DNA from: Bifidobacteriaceae bacterium
Lineage (GTDB): Bacteria > Actinomycetota > Actinomycetes > Actinomycetales > WQXJ01
Direction of reading: 5' to 3'
DNA length: 64,000 nt
Assembly: GCA_031270825.1 (NCBI GenBank)
Contig: JAISXH010000037.1
Coordinates: 38,425 to 102,424, forward strand
Shown: positions 29,273 to 40,000 of the stretch, one piece after another
Layout: each line of letters begins with the position of its first letter
Numbering within the stretch: position 1 is the stretch's first letter
The notes under the pieces: model-generated
What the model was told of the DNA's origin: nothing
Seen by the model: the letters and a program-made list of their open reading frames with translations, nothing else
The model's database searches: none
Translations under genes and position numbers: made by a program

Positions 29273-30484
29273 TCAGCCTAGGTCGCGACCAAGGCGGGCG
29301 TCGCGGGCGGCCGCCAGCTTCGACTGCATGCCGAAAATCTCAATGAAGCCCCGAGCCTGAGACTGGTCATATGAGTCGCCCTCGTCATAGGTGGCCAGGT
29401 TGAAGTCGTAGAGCGAGGTGTCGGATCGCCGGCCCGTCACCACCGCGCGGCCGCCGTGCAGGGTCATCCGGATCTCACCGTTGACGTAATCCTGGGTTGA
29501 GGCGATGAAACCGTCCAGAGCCCGTTTCAAGGGCGAGAACCACTGGCCGTCGTAGACCAATTCGCTCCAGCGGGTCCCGACCAGTCGCTTGAAACGAGCC
29601 AATTCCCGCTCGACGGTGACGCCTTCGAGGTCGCGGTGGGCCTCGATCAGCGCCATCGCGCCCGGCGCCTCATAGACCTCACGGGACTTGATGCCGACCA
29701 GGCGGTCTTCGACCATGTCGATACGGCCGATCCCCTGCGCCCCGGCCCGGCGGTTGAGCTCTTGGATCGCCTGCAGCGGGCTGACGGCCACGCCGTCGAT
29801 GCTGACCGGCACGCCGCGCGCGAACTCGATCACGACCTCGTCTTCGACCGGCGGGAAGGTCGGGTCGTCGGTGTAGGTGTAGACGTCCTTGGTCGGTCCG
29901 TTCCAGATGTCCTCGAGGAAGCCCGTCTCGACGGCACGGCCCCAGACGTTTTGGTCGATCGAGAACGGCGAAGACTTGGTGGTCTCGATGGGCAGGGCAT
30001 GGCGTTCGGCGTAGTCGATGGCCGCGGCCCTGGTCAGAGCGAGATCCCTAACCGGCGCGATGCATTTGAGGTCCGGCGCCAGCGAGGTGATGGAGACTTC
30101 GAAACGGACCTGGTCATTCCCTTTGCCGGTGCAGCCGTGTGCCACCGTGGTGGCGCCGAACTGGCGAGCCGCCCGCACCAAGTGCTTCACAATGACCGGC
30201 CGCGACAACGCTGAAACCAGCGGATACCGATCCATATAGAGCGCGTTCGCCGCCAATGCCGGCATGCAGTATTCGCCGGCGAACTCCTCGCGCGCGTCCG
30301 CCACGTAGGCCTCGACCGCCCCGCAGGCCAGCGCCCGCTCCCGGATGGTCTGCAAGTTCTCGCCGCCCTGGCCCACATCCACCGCCACAGCCACCACTTC
30401 GGCGCCGGTGGCCTCTCCTATCCAGCCGATCGCCACCGAAGTGTCCAACCCGCCTGAATACGCCAACACCACTCGCTCAGTCAT
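29273..30484 (-). CDS. argG: Argininosuccinate synthase
   Basis: Joins citrulline and aspartate using ATP in arginine synthesis. The P-loop-like motif [10 protein letters not shown] is at residues 8-17, followed by [25 protein letters not shown] and [15 protein letters not shown], all typical. The 403-residue length is normal. It is the last gene of the argCJBDFRG operon and overlaps argR by ATGA. No argH follows in the window. Confidence 0.97.
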   Translation of the reverse strand: MTERVVLAYSGGLDTSVAIGWIGEATGAEVVAVAVDVGQGGENLQTIRERALACGAVEAYVADAREEFAGEYCMPALAANALYMDRYPLVSALSRPVIVKHLVRAARQFGATTVAHGCTGKGNDQVRFEVSITSLAPDLKCIAPVRDLALTRAAAIDYAERHALPIETTKSSPFSIDQNVWGRAVETGFLEDIWNGPTKDVYTYTDDPTFPPVEDEVVIEFARGVPVSIDGVAVSPLQAIQELNRRAGAQGIGRIDMVEDRLVGIKSREVYEAPGAMALIEAHRDLEGVTVERELARFKRLVGTRWSELVYDGQWFSPLKRALDGFIASTQDYVNGEIRMTLHGGRAVVTGRRSDTSLYDFNLATYDEGDSYDQSQARGFIEIFGMQSKLAAARDARLGRDLG

Positions 30485-31047
30485 GAGCCCTCTCCTTCAT
30501 TCGCCAATTCAGTGAACCGGGCCGCGACTTGGGGACCGCCGTCAACTGCCCGTGTCACCAGCACAATCGTGTCATCTCCGGCGATTGTCCCCATGACGCC
30601 GGGGAAGAATGACTGGTCGATCGCCGAGGCCAAGAAGTGCGCCGCCCCCGGCGGCGTCCTAAGCACCACCATGTTAGCGCTTCCCTCGGCGCTGACCAGC
30701 AGTTCCGCCGCCAGTCGAGGCAGTCGCCGGGCCAGTATCTCGCGGCCGAGACCGCCCTCCAGCGCCCCTTCTCCGCCCTCGGCGGGCAGGGCGTAGATGC
30801 GCGAGCCGTCCGCCAGTCGGACTTTGTCCGCCCGCAATTCGACCAGGTCGCGGCTAAGCGTGGCCTGGGTCACCTCGAGACCCTGCTGGCGCAGCCGACG
30901 GGCCAGTTCCGCCTGTGAGCGGACAGCCGAAGCCCGGACAATCTTCCTGATCAACCCTTGGCGCGCGGTCTTAGTGGCAGGCACCGAGGCGGCCACCAAC
31001 AAGGGCTGTGCCCCTAGCTGCGCGACCCCCTCGGGCGTGGCCGCCAT
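30481..31047 (-). CDS. argR: Arginine repressor ArgR
   Basis: Hexameric arginine-sensing regulator of the arg operon. An N-terminal winged helix ([52 protein letters not shown], about residues 26-78) is followed by the C-terminal arginine-binding domain with [15 protein letters not shown] 25-residue leader precedes the usual start. It sits inside the operon it presumably represses, between argF (1-bp gap) and argG. Confidence 0.95.
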   Translation of the reverse strand: MAATPEGVAQLGAQPLLVAASVPATKTARQGLIRKIVRASAVRSQAELARRLRQQGLEVTQATLSRDLVELRADKVRLADGSRIYALPAEGGEGALEGGLGREILARRLPRLAAELLVSAEGSANMVVLRTPPGAAHFLASAIDQSFFPGVMGTIAGDDTIVLVTRAVDGGPQVAARFTELANEGEGS

Positions 31048-31048
31048 G

Positions 31049-32008
31049 TCAGCCCTGGGCTCGGGTCTGCGCTTGGGCCTGGGCCAAGAGCCAGATCAAC
31101 AGGGCTTTCTGGGCGTGAAGGCGGTTCTCGGCCTCGTCCCAGACACGCGATTGGGGGCCGTCGATCACCCCGGCCGTCACCTCGCTGCCCCGGTAGGCCG
31201 GCAGGCAGTGGATGAAGATGGCGTCCGGCGAAGCCTTCGCCATCAGCGCCTCATCGACGCGATAGGGCACGAACGGCGAGCGCCGCTCCTCGGCATCGCC
31301 TTCCTGGCCCATCGACACCCAGGTGTCGGTGGCCACGATCTGGGCTGAAACCGCCGCCTCGGCGACGTCCTGGGTGACCGCCACCTTGGCGCCGGTCCGC
31401 GCCGCGATCGCCTCCGCCTCCGCCAACACCGCGGCCTTGGGCCGGTAATCGCCGGGCGTCGCGATCACCACCTCCATTCCGGCCACGGCGCCGCCGAGGA
31501 GGTAGGACTGGGCCATGTTGTTGGCCCCGTCCCCGAAATAAGCCAGCTTGGCGCCGGCCAGACGATCCACCCCGCCCAGGTGTTCAGCCGCGGTCTGCAA
31601 GTCAGCCAGCACCTGACAGGGGTGGTAATCGTCGGTCAGGGCGTTGACCACTGGGACGTCGACCAGCGAGGCCAACTCCTCGATCCGGTCCTGCCCATAG
31701 GTCCGCCAGACGATCGCGGCGACCTGGCGCCCGAGCACGCGGGCGACGTCCGCCACCGACTCGCGCCGGCCCACCCCGGCCAGCTTCCCGTCCACGAACA
31801 TCGGATAGCCGCCGAGTTCGGCCACGCCGACGCAGAACGACAACTGGGTCCTGAGGGTCGGCTTGTCCGTCAACACCGCCACCGCCTGCGGCCCCGCCAG
31901 CGGCTGGCGCTTGAGCCGGTCGGCCTTGACTTCAATGGCCAGGCGCAAGATCTCGGACTGCTCAGCCGGTGACACGGAGGAGTCTTTGAGGAAATGCCGG
32001 ACAGTCAT
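31049..32008 (-). CDS. argF: Ornithine carbamoyltransferase
   Basis: Converts ornithine and carbamoyl phosphate to citrulline. The ATG at 32008 (MTVRHFLKD) overlaps the argD stop by ATGA and gives 319 residues; the track ORF is extended out of frame into argD. Clear motifs are FGDGANNMAQS, DDYHPCQVLADLQT (HPxQ), FIHCLPAYRG (HCLP) and EAENRLHAQKALL. The carbamoyl-phosphate loop, usually STRTR, reads TLRTQ here. Confidence 0.95.
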   Translation of the reverse strand: MTVRHFLKDSSVSPAEQSEILRLAIEVKADRLKRQPLAGPQAVAVLTDKPTLRTQLSFCVGVAELGGYPMFVDGKLAGVGRRESVADVARVLGRQVAAIVWRTYGQDRIEELASLVDVPVVNALTDDYHPCQVLADLQTAAEHLGGVDRLAGAKLAYFGDGANNMAQSYLLGGAVAGMEVVIATPGDYRPKAAVLAEAEAIAARTGAKVAVTQDVAEAAVSAQIVATDTWVSMGQEGDAEERRSPFVPYRVDEALMAKASPDAIFIHCLPAYRGSEVTAGVIDGPQSRVWDEAENRLHAQKALLIWLLAQAQAQTRAQG

Positions 32009-33297
32009 GCCGCCTCCTTGATCAGGTCGGGGAGCGCTGTGGCGAACCGCTCCGCTTGGTCTTTGGTCAGGATCAGGGGCGGCGCCAGGCGCAGCACCTC
32101 CGGCCCGGTCGCGCCGACCAGGAATCCGGCCGCCTGGGCCGCTTTCACCACCGCCGCCGCGTCCGGCTCCTCTAGCACGATGCCGATCAGCAGCCCCGTC
32201 CCCCGGGCCGCCTTGACGCCGTCCACTTTGGCCAGCTCCCGGCGCCACCAGGCGCCCAGCTCGGCCGCGTGGCCGATGAGGCCTTCATTCTCGATGGCCG
32301 ACAGGGTCGCCAACGCGGCCGCGCTCGCCAGCGGGCCGCCGCCGAAGGTGTTGCCGTGGTCGCCGGCCTGGAGCAGGCCGGCCGCAGTCGCGTTCATCGC
32401 CACCATCGCCCCGATCGGAAACCCCCCGCCCAGGCCCTTGGCCAGCGTCACCAAGTCCGGGGCCGGCCCCACCCGGGCGCCGCCCCGGCCGGTCGCCTCC
32501 GCCAACGCCGCCGCCGGGTCAGCCTCGTTCCGCAGGCTCGCCGCCGGCTCGCCGTCCCGCAGCGGCCCACCCAACTCTGGGTTCAGGTAAGCCATCCAGG
32601 CGCCGGTCCGGCCAATGCCGGCCTGGACCTCGTCAATCCACAGCAGCGCGCCGTATTGCCTGGTCAAACGCCTAGCCTCGGCAAGATAGCCGGGCGGCAG
32701 GGGGATCACGCCGGCCTCGCCCTGGATGACCTCCAAGACCAGGGCGGCCACATCGCCCGGCGCCAACTGCGCCTCCAAGGCCGCCACGTCGCCCGGCGCC
32801 AAGAACTCGGCCGGGCCGGTGAACTCGGCGAAAGGCGTCCGGTAGGCCGGCTTGGCGGTCAACGACAGCGCCCCCAAAGTGCGGCCGTGGAAAGAGCCCT
32901 CCAGGGCCAACAGCCGGTGGCGTCCGCCCTGGCGGCGCAGGACCGCCTTCAGAGCGGCCTCATTCGCCTCGGCGCCGGAATTGGTCAGGAAGACCCGCCC
33001 GCCCGGTCCCGCGCCAGTGATCTCCAGCAACTTGCCCGCCAACTCGAGCTGGGGCTCGCTGGCATACAGATTGGAGATATGCCCCAACTTGGCGGCTTGC
33101 CTCGAAATCGCCTCGACCCAGGCCGGATGGGCGTGGCCGAGCGCGTTGACCGCGATCCCGCCCAGCAAGTCCAGGTACTCGCCTCCGTCGGCGTCCCAGA
33201 CCACCGCGCCTTGGCCGCGCGCGAGCGCCAGGACAGGGTTGAAAACCGGCAGCAAACGCTGACGGTAGCGTTCCAGCAACTGGTCACCGGACGGCAT
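32005..33297 (-). CDS. argD: Acetylornithine aminotransferase with an internal insert
   Basis: PLP-dependent class III aminotransferase, fourth step of arginine synthesis. [33 protein letters not shown] and the lysine-bearing [16 protein letters not shown] are present. Between the Asp-containing WIDEVQ segment and the lysine loop there is an unusual insert of about 40 residues ([35 protein letters not shown]), making the protein 430 residues against the usual ~395. The start overlaps the argB end by 14 bases. Confidence 0.95.
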   Translation of the reverse strand: MPSGDQLLERYRQRLLPVFNPVLALARGQGAVVWDADGGEYLDLLGGIAVNALGHAHPAWVEAISRQAAKLGHISNLYASEPQLELAGKLLEITGAGPGGRVFLTNSGAEANEAALKAVLRRQGGRHRLLALEGSFHGRTLGALSLTAKPAYRTPFAEFTGPAEFLAPGDVAALEAQLAPGDVAALVLEVIQGEAGVIPLPPGYLAEARRLTRQYGALLWIDEVQAGIGRTGAWMAYLNPELGGPLRDGEPAASLRNEADPAAALAEATGRGGARVGPAPDLVTLAKGLGGGFPIGAMVAMNATAAGLLQAGDHGNTFGGGPLASAAALATLSAIENEGLIGHAAELGAWWRRELAKVDGVKAARGTGLLIGIVLEEPDAAAVVKAAQAAGFLVGATGPEVLRLAPPLILTKDQAERFATALPDLIKEAA

Positions 33298-34237
33298 CGT
33301 CCACCCCCTCGACGCCGGAACCGGGCGGGCTGGGAGCGGCCGGGGCTGACGGCGCCGGCGGATCGACCACCATGGTGCCGACCCCCTGGTCGGTGAAAAT
33401 CTCAGTCAACAACGAGTGCGGCTGGCGGCCGTCAATGACATGCGCCTGGGGCACCCCGGCCCGGACAGCCCTGAGGCAGGCCTCCATCTTGGGCTGCATG
33501 CCGGTGGCGATCTGCGGCATCATCTGGGCCAGTTCGGCGGCGGTGATCTTGTCGATCAGCGATCCCTGATCAGGCCAGTGCCGGTAGAGGCCCTCGACAT
33601 TGGTCAAGATCACCAGCTTGCGCGCGCCCAACGCCACCGCCAGGGCCGCCGCCGCCGAATCGGCGTTGATGTTGAACACCTGCCCGGCGTTGTCCACGTC
33701 CGGCGCGATCCCGGAGATGACCGGAATCCGGCCGGCTTCGAGCAGGTCGCGGACGGCGCTCGAATTGACCTGCACCACGTCTCCGACCAGGCCGACGTCC
33801 ACCTCCACGCCTCCCACCGAGGCGGTCCGCCGGCGGGCCTGGAACAGCGCCGCGTCCTCCCCCGACATGCCCACCGCGAACGGTCCGTGAGTGTTGATCA
33901 GGCCCACCAATTCGCGGCTGACCTGCCCCGTCAACACCATCCGGACCACGTCGATGGTCTCCGGCGTGGTCACGCGCATGCCGCCCTGGAACTCGGAGGT
34001 GATGCCGAGCCGGCGCAGCATCTGGTTGATTTGGGGGCCGCCGCCGTGGACCACCACCGGCTTGAGGCCCACCCGCCGCAGGAACACCATGTCCTCGGCG
34101 AAAGCCTCCTTCAACCGCTGGTCGATCATGGCGTTGCCGCCGTACTTGACCACCACCACGGCGCCGCCGAATCGCTCCAGCCAGGGCAGCGCCTCGATCA
34201 GGACGGCCGCCTTTTGGTCGGGGCTGATTCCGGTCAT
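33284..34237 (-). CDS. argB: N-acetylglutamate kinase
   Basis: Second step of arginine synthesis and usually the feedback-controlled one. The ATG at 34237 ([23 protein letters not shown]) overlaps the argJ stop by ATGA and yields 317 residues; the track's 489-aa version extends wrongly into arg[45 protein letters not shown] and the N-terminal helix found in arginine-sensitive kinases are present. A Pro/Ala/Ser tail of about 25 residues follows the kinase fold. Confidence 0.95.
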   Translation of the reverse strand: MTGISPDQKAAVLIEALPWLERFGGAVVVVKYGGNAMIDQRLKEAFAEDMVFLRRVGLKPVVVHGGGPQINQMLRRLGITSEFQGGMRVTTPETIDVVRMVLTGQVSRELVGLINTHGPFAVGMSGEDAALFQARRRTASVGGVEVDVGLVGDVVQVNSSAVRDLLEAGRIPVISGIAPDVDNAGQVFNINADSAAAALAVALGARKLVILTNVEGLYRHWPDQGSLIDKITAAELAQMMPQIATGMQPKMEACLRAVRAGVPQAHVIDGRQPHSLLTEIFTDQGVGTMVVDPPAPSAPAAPSPPGSGVEGVDDAVR

Positions 34238-35427
34238 GACGGGTAGTCCGCGTTGATGGAGACGTATTCGTGGGTCAGGTCGTTGGTCCAGATGGTGGCC
34301 CGGCTCGGCCCGGCGTTCAGGTTCACGACCACATCGACCTGCCGGCCGCTCAAATCGACCAGGTGGCGCGGTTCGCCCACGCCGCCATGGCGGCAAACCG
34401 TCACACCGTTGATCGCGACGTCGACTTGGTTCGGTTCGAAGGGCGCGTCTTCGGGCGGGACGGTGCCGGCCGCGCTCAGAATCCGCCCCCAGTTCGGGTC
34501 GCCGCCGGCCACGGCCGTTTTGAACAGATTCGAGCGCACGATGCCGCGCGCCACCTTTAGCGCCCCGTCTTCGGTCAGCGCGCCGGTGACGGTCACCGAG
34601 ACCTCGTGGTGCGCCCCTTCGGCGTCCGCGATCAGCTGCCTGGCCAAGTCCTGGGCGACGGCCGTCAGCCGGTCGGCGAATTCCTGCGGCTCGGGCTGGT
34701 TGCCCGAGGCGCCCGAGGCCAGCAAGATGACCGTGTCGTTGGTCGACATGCACCCGTCGGAGTCGATGCGCTCGAATGACAGCCGACAGGCCTGCTCCAA
34801 AGCTTGTTGGGCGGTCGGATTGTCGATCTGGGCGTCGGTCGTGATCACAGCCAGCATGGTGGCCAGCGCTGGCGCCAGCATGCCGGCGCCTTTGGCCATG
34901 CCGCCAATGGTGTAGCCGCCGGCGGCGCCGGTGGCAACGGCCGTCTTGGGCACGGTGTCGGTGGTCATGATGGCCTCGGCGGCGGCCAGTCCGGCCGCCT
35001 CGGTGGCCCCCAGATTGACCACCGCCTGGTGCGTTCCCGCCAGCAACCGGCCCATCGGCAGGCGCTCCCCGATCAGGCCGGTCGAGCCGACCAGCACCTC
35101 TTCCGTCTTCAACCCCAGGCGCCGGGCGAGGGCTCCGGCCGCCTGTTTGGCGTCGTCATAGCCGTCCTGGCCGGTGCAGGCGTTGGCGCCGCCGGAGTTG
35201 AGCAGGACCGCTCTGGGCAACGAGTAGCCGCCTTCGGCCAGCGCCATGGCCTCGCGGCTGACCAGCACCGGGGCGGCCGCGAAACGGTTGACGGTGAAGA
35301 CGGCGGCGACGGCCGAAACCGCGGCCACGGCATCGTTCACCACTAAAGCCAAGTCCTTGGCGCCGTTGCATTTGATTCCGGCGGCCAGGCCGACGGCCCT
35401 AAATCCTTTGGCGGCGGTGACGCTCAC
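34234..35427 (-). CDS. argJ: Glutamate N-acetyltransferase (ornithine acetyltransferase)
   Basis: Recycles the acetyl group from N-acetylornithine to glutamate; some members also use acetyl-CoA. The self-cleavage site and nucleophile threonine are in [19 protein letters not shown] (cleavage before the Thr of ATML), and [18 protein letters not shown] is conserved. The 397-residue length is normal. Presence of argJ with no argA or argE in the operon implies the cyclic acetyl pathway. Confidence 0.95.
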   Translation of the reverse strand: MSVTAAKGFRAVGLAAGIKCNGAKDLALVVNDAVAAVSAVAAVFTVNRFAAAPVLVSREAMALAEGGYSLPRAVLLNSGGANACTGQDGYDDAKQAAGALARRLGLKTEEVLVGSTGLIGERLPMGRLLAGTHQAVVNLGATEAAGLAAAEAIMTTDTVPKTAVATGAAGGYTIGGMAKGAGMLAPALATMLAVITTDAQIDNPTAQQALEQACRLSFERIDSDGCMSTNDTVILLASGASGNQPEPQEFADRLTAVAQDLARQLIADAEGAHHEVSVTVTGALTEDGALKVARGIVRSNLFKTAVAGGDPNWGRILSAAGTVPPEDAPFEPNQVDVAINGVTVCRHGGVGEPRHLVDLSGRQVDVVVNLNAGPSRATIWTNDLTHEYVSINADYPS

Positions 35428-36812
35428 GGGGCGACTCCATTCAGTTCGAGACCGGTTGCTTCGGGCAGTCCCAATGCCAGGTTGATCGATTGAATGGCCT
35501 GGCCGGCGGTGCCCTTGACCAGATTATCGATCACGCAGACCAAGACCACGCGGTCGGCCCGCGTGTCGTGGGCGACTTGGATCAGCGCCGTGTTGGCGCC
35601 GAGCGTCTGGGCGGTCGAGGGCCATTGGCCCGGCGCCAGCAGGTGGACGAACCGTTCGTCGCCGTAAGCCAGCTCCCAGGGGCGGCGCAGCTGGGCCGGG
35701 TCGAAGCGCGGTCCCGGTTTGGCGGTGACGGTGGCCAGGATGCCCCGGCTCATCGGCACCAGCGTGGGTGTGAAGCTGATGGTCGGCCTGGGTCCGGCGG
35801 ACCGGCTTGGCGATGGGGCCGGCGCGGCCGCAGAACCGCTGGTTGAACCGGGCGCGGTTGTCTGGTCTGGACGCGCGCCCGGGACCGCGCCGGCCGCACC
35901 GGGCGAACTTCTGGGGGCCCCGGCCGCTTTGGCCAGGTTTTGGATGATCTCGGGGATGTGACGATGGCTGCCGCCAACGCCGTAAGGGCTGGCCGCGCCC
36001 AGGATTTCGGCGGCCGTCAGATGGGGTTTCAGACCCTTGCCGGCGCCGGAGACGCCATTGGCCAAGACCGCGGTCAGATCGACGGGGCTGAGCTGCCCAG
36101 AGGCGATCCCCGGCGCCAGCGCCAAGGTGACCGCGGTGACGTTGCAGCCCGGCACGGCGATGCGCCGCGCGCCCTGGAGCGCTGTCCGCTGCTTGAGCGC
36201 AATCAGGGCCGTCTGGTCGCCGGCGCCCGGTGTTTCGGGTGTTTCGGGTAGCCCGGGTAGCCCGGGTGGTCCGGGTGGTTCGGGTGGTTCGGTGGGGGCT
36301 TCTGCGCTGAGGTCCTCGGCGGGGAGGGCGCCGCCGGGGCGGCTTGTCCCGCCGATCGCGCTGATCGCGCCGGAGTTGGGATCGGCCGTCCCGCTCAGGC
36401 CGGCCGGCCATCCCAGCAGCAGCTCTGGCATGCCATAGGTCCAGGCGCCGGGATGCTCGCCGCCGTAGTAGTCGGCCCAATCCTGAGCGCTCTCGAGGCG
36501 GTGGTCGGCGCCCAGGTCGACCAAGATCGAATCAGGGCTGGCCACCTCCAACGCGGTCGCCAGCTCGCCGGACTTGCCATGCGGCAAGGCCAGCACAATG
36601 ACGTCATGTCCGGCCAGAACGTCGGTGGCGGTCTCTTCCAACACGCGGGCGCCCAGCGAGGCGAGGTGGGGATGGTGCCGGCCAAGACTCTGGCCGGCGC
36701 TGGCATTAGCGGTGATCGCGCCGATCTGGGCCTCGGGGTGGGCGGCTAACAGCCGCAAGGTCTCACCTCCGGCGTAGCCTGAGGCCCCTGCCACCGCGAC
36801 GGAGAAACTCAT
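35424..36812 (-). CDS. argC: N-acetyl-gamma-glutamyl-phosphate reductase with two proline-rich inserts
   Basis: NADPH-dependent third enzyme of arginine synthesis and first gene of the operon. The Rossmann start [18 protein letters not shown] and the catalytic cysteine region [13 protein letters not shown] are intact, as are the SHRHIPEI and [11 protein letters not shown] segments. At 462 residues it is about 115 longer than usual. Two inserts explain this: about residues 145-205 (ending [25 protein letters not shown], encoded by 9-bp tandem DNA repeats) and about 305-345 (Ala/Pro/Ser-rich). Both appear to lie in surface loops between conserved segments, so the enzyme could remain active. Confidence 0.93.
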   Translation of the reverse strand: MSFSVAVAGASGYAGGETLRLLAAHPEAQIGAITANASAGQSLGRHHPHLASLGARVLEETATDVLAGHDVIVLALPHGKSGELATALEVASPDSILVDLGADHRLESAQDWADYYGGEHPGAWTYGMPELLLGWPAGLSGTADPNSGAISAIGGTSRPGGALPAEDLSAEAPTEPPEPPGPPGLPGLPETPETPGAGDQTALIALKQRTALQGARRIAVPGCNVTAVTLALAPGIASGQLSPVDLTAVLANGVSGAGKGLKPHLTAAEILGAASPYGVGGSHRHIPEIIQNLAKAAGAPRSSPGAAGAVPGARPDQTTAPGSTSGSAAAPAPSPSRSAGPRPTISFTPTLVPMSRGILATVTAKPGPRFDPAQLRRPWELAYGDERFVHLLAPGQWPSTAQTLGANTALIQVAHDTRADRVVLVCVIDNLVKGTAGQAIQSINLALGLPEATGLELNGVAP

Positions 36813-36826
36813 GGCGCCCAGCTTAC

Positions 36827-36870
36827 CGCATGGTTATGCGCGCCATCGCAAAATCATTCAGCGACGACTG
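36827..36870 (-). promoter_or_regulatory. Possible arg operon control region
   Basis: Just upstream of argC lies the inverted repeat CGCAT-N4-ATGCG (36827-36840), and next to it, on the minus strand, TGAATGATTTTGC, which resembles half of an ARG box. With argR in the operon this is the expected place for an ArgR operator. No clear -35/-10 pair was identified. Confidence 0.35.
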
Positions 36871-36886
36871 GTGCGTCACGTGGTTA

Positions 36887-37042
36887 GGCTTCGCCTCGCC
36901 ACGTCACCGCCACAGCCGGCGGCGCCAGACCAGAACCGCTCGACCGAGGCTAGACCGGCCGGGCCGAGCTTCGCTTCACCACGTCACCGCCACAGCCGGC
37001 GGCGCCAGACCAGAACCGCTCGACCGAGGCTAGACCGGCCGG
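36887..37042. repeat. 80-bp direct duplication across the lysX 3' end
   Basis: Bases 36901-36962 are identical to 36981-37042 (62 of 62), with imperfect matching for about 14 further bases on the left. The right copy contains the last codons of lysX (RPV and TAG); the left copy repeats them outside the gene. Together with the arg control region it fills the gap between argC and lysX. Confidence 0.9.
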
Positions 37043-40000
37043 ACGAACGGGAAGGTCAAAGTGTCCCGGATGGTGGTGCCCGTCAGGGTCATCACCACAC
37101 GGTCCACGCCCAGGCCCAAACCCCCGGTGGGCGCCAGGCCGAAGTCCAAGGCGTTCAAGAAGTCCTCGTCCAGTTCCATGGCCTCCGGATCGCCGGCCGC
37201 CGCCTTGGCCGATTGGTTGGTCAGGCGCTGACGCTCGTCCACTGGATCAGCCAGTTCCGAATAGGCGGTGCCGACCTCGGCGCCGAAGGCCACCAAGTCC
37301 CACCGCTCGGCCAGCCCTGGGATGGACCGGTGAGCGCGGGTCAACGGAGACGTCTCAACCGGGAAATCTTGATAGAAGGTCGGCTCGAAGGTCTGGCCCT
37401 CGACCAACTGGTCGTACAACTCGGCCACGATCTCGCCGGCGGTCCATTCGTCGCGCCAGGCGACGCCCGCCCGCGTCGCCAAAGACCTCAGCTCAACCAC
37501 TCCCGTGGCCACGGTGACGGAAACGCCCAAGGCCGCCGAGACGGCATCGTGCACCGAAATCACCGGCCAATCCCCCGCCAACGGCACCTGGCGCCCGTCC
37601 GGTGCCACCGCCACCGCCTCGCCGTGGACCGCCAAGGCCGCCGCCCGAATCAACTCCTGGGTCAACAAGCGCATGCCCTGGTAGTCGGAGAAGGCCTGAT
37701 AGGCCTCCAGCGAGGTGAACTCCGGGTTGTGCTTGCGGTCCACGCCCTCGTTGCGGAAGTTCTTGCCCAACTCGAAAACACGCTCGACTCCGCCCACGGC
37801 CAGCCGTTTGAGGTACAACTCCGGCGCGATCCGAAGGTAAAGATCCATGTCATAGGCGTTGATGTGGGTGCGGAAGGGCCGCGCGTTGGCGCCGCCGTGA
37901 ATCGGCTGCAAGACCGGCGTCTCGACCTCGATGAAACCGCGCTCCTGAAGGGCCGCCCGCAAGGCCGCCGTCGCCGCCGAGCGCGCGTAGACCAACCCCA
38001 TCGCCCGATCATTGGTCGCCAGCAGCAAATGCGGCGCCCGCGCCAGCGCCGCGCCGGTCTTGGGCGTGACCGCCTCCAGGCGCCGTTTCGACGGCGGATG
38101 CGCCACCGACTTGGCGGCCATGGTCCACCTAGTCGCGTCCAGGGCCAACTGCCCGCTGCAGGTGCGCGTCAACGACCCGGTCGCGGACACCAAATCGCCC
38201 AATTGCGCGTGCCGCTTGAACAGGTCGAATCCGGCGGTTTCCCGCCGCTGCGCCATCAGTTGGAGTTCGACCACGCCCTCGCGCAGGTCGGCGAACACCA
38301 CCCCGCCGTGGTCCCGCTTGCGCAAAATCCGGCCGACGATTGAGATCTCCCCCGCCGATGCCGTGGCCGCGCCTTCCAGCCCCACCGCCAGGGGCAGGCT
38401 CCCCGGCGCCGCGCCCGCATCCGCAACCACACCCGCCGAGGCGGATTGGACCTTGGCCGGCCCGGTTCTGGACCTGTCGGTTTCAGGCCTCTCAATTTCG
38501 GTCGTCTCGGTTTCGGTCGCCTTAACCTTGGCCGTCTCAGTGCGGTCCGCGCCAGCCGCGCAGGCTCTGTCTTCGCCGACAACCGTGGGGACGTCCACGG
38601 CGCGCTGGACCGCCTGACGCAGCGACATGGTGCGAGGCACGGCCACCGGATTGGGCGCCATTCCGGCGGCCGCCAAGGCCTCCCGGTGCTTCAAGCGCGC
38701 CGCCACCACCCGGTCCGGGGGCTTGGAGCTGATGGGCGCCAGGAGCTCGGAGCGGTCCAGCCGCGCGACCGCCTCCGCCAGGGCCGGGTCGCTCCGGGCC
38801 TCGAAGCGGCCGGCGCCCGGAAGCAGTTCCGCCGGCGAGCGGTTCGGCAGGAAGCCCTCGGCCCGGCCGATCGCCATCACTACTTCTGCCAGGGAGGCGC
38901 CGTGGTCGAAGCAGATCATGCGGGGCTGCCACTCTGGCAGATATTTCTCGTTCGACCGGTAGAGCCCGTCGATCTGCCACCAGCGCGAGGCCACCAGGAG
39001 CAGTCGGCGCACCAGCCGCGCCATCGGGTAGGCCCCGACCTGGCCTCCTTCCACCAAGAACCTTCGCAGGACGGCGAAATTCAGCGAAATCCGCTCGATT
39101 CCCAGATCCCGCGCCGCCTCGATCAGCCCCGTCACCATTAGCTCGGTGGCGCCGCCATGGGCCCTGGGATCGTGGCGCATGACGTCCAAAGAGGCCCCCC
39201 GCCGCCCCCATGGCGCGAACGTCAGCAGCGCCCGGACCTGCCCGGACGGATCGTGCGCGGTCACCACCAGGTCGCGCCCGTCGGTCGGGTCGCCAACCCG
39301 GCCGGACGTCATCGAGAACCCCCGCTCGTCGCCGCGCCGCCAGAATTCGGCATCGCGCGCCAGCACCGCCAACTCTGGCGGCGGGATCTGGTCCTGGCGT
39401 CTGACCTTGACGGTGTAACCGGCCCGGCGCGCCCGCCGCGCCGTCTCGGCCACGGGTCGCAATCTGGGATCGCGCAGCGAGAACTGGTCGGGGTGGATGA
39501 CCGCCTCGTCGCCCAGTTCGAGCGAGCGCAGCCCGGCCGTTTCCCAGGCCCGGCCGCCTCGCCTGGTGGCGGAGACCACCGCCGGGGTCCAGCCGTTGCG
39601 TCTGGCCAGCTCAATCCAGCGCCCGATGCCGTCCGCCCACGAGGCGCGGTCCCCCACCGGATCGGAACTGGCCAGCAAGACGCCGCCGATCAGCTTGCCC
39701 ACCACGGCGGCCCGTCCGTCGCCCGAGAAGACAGCCGACTTGTCGTGCCGCAGGTTGTAATAGCCCAGGGAATCCTGCTCGCCAAACTGCCACAGCAAAC
39801 GTCGCAGCGCCAGTTCTTGATCGTCGGTGATGGCGGGCAGACTGCGCTCGGAACGGGTGAACACGATCAGCGCGGCCAGGACGGCGAGCATGCCCAGCAC
39901 CGATGTGGTGCGAGGCACCCACCAGGGCGCGACTGCGGCCGCTCCGGTGGGCAGCAAGTGAGGCCGCGCCATCCCCGCTCCGGTGACGATCTCCTCTGGT

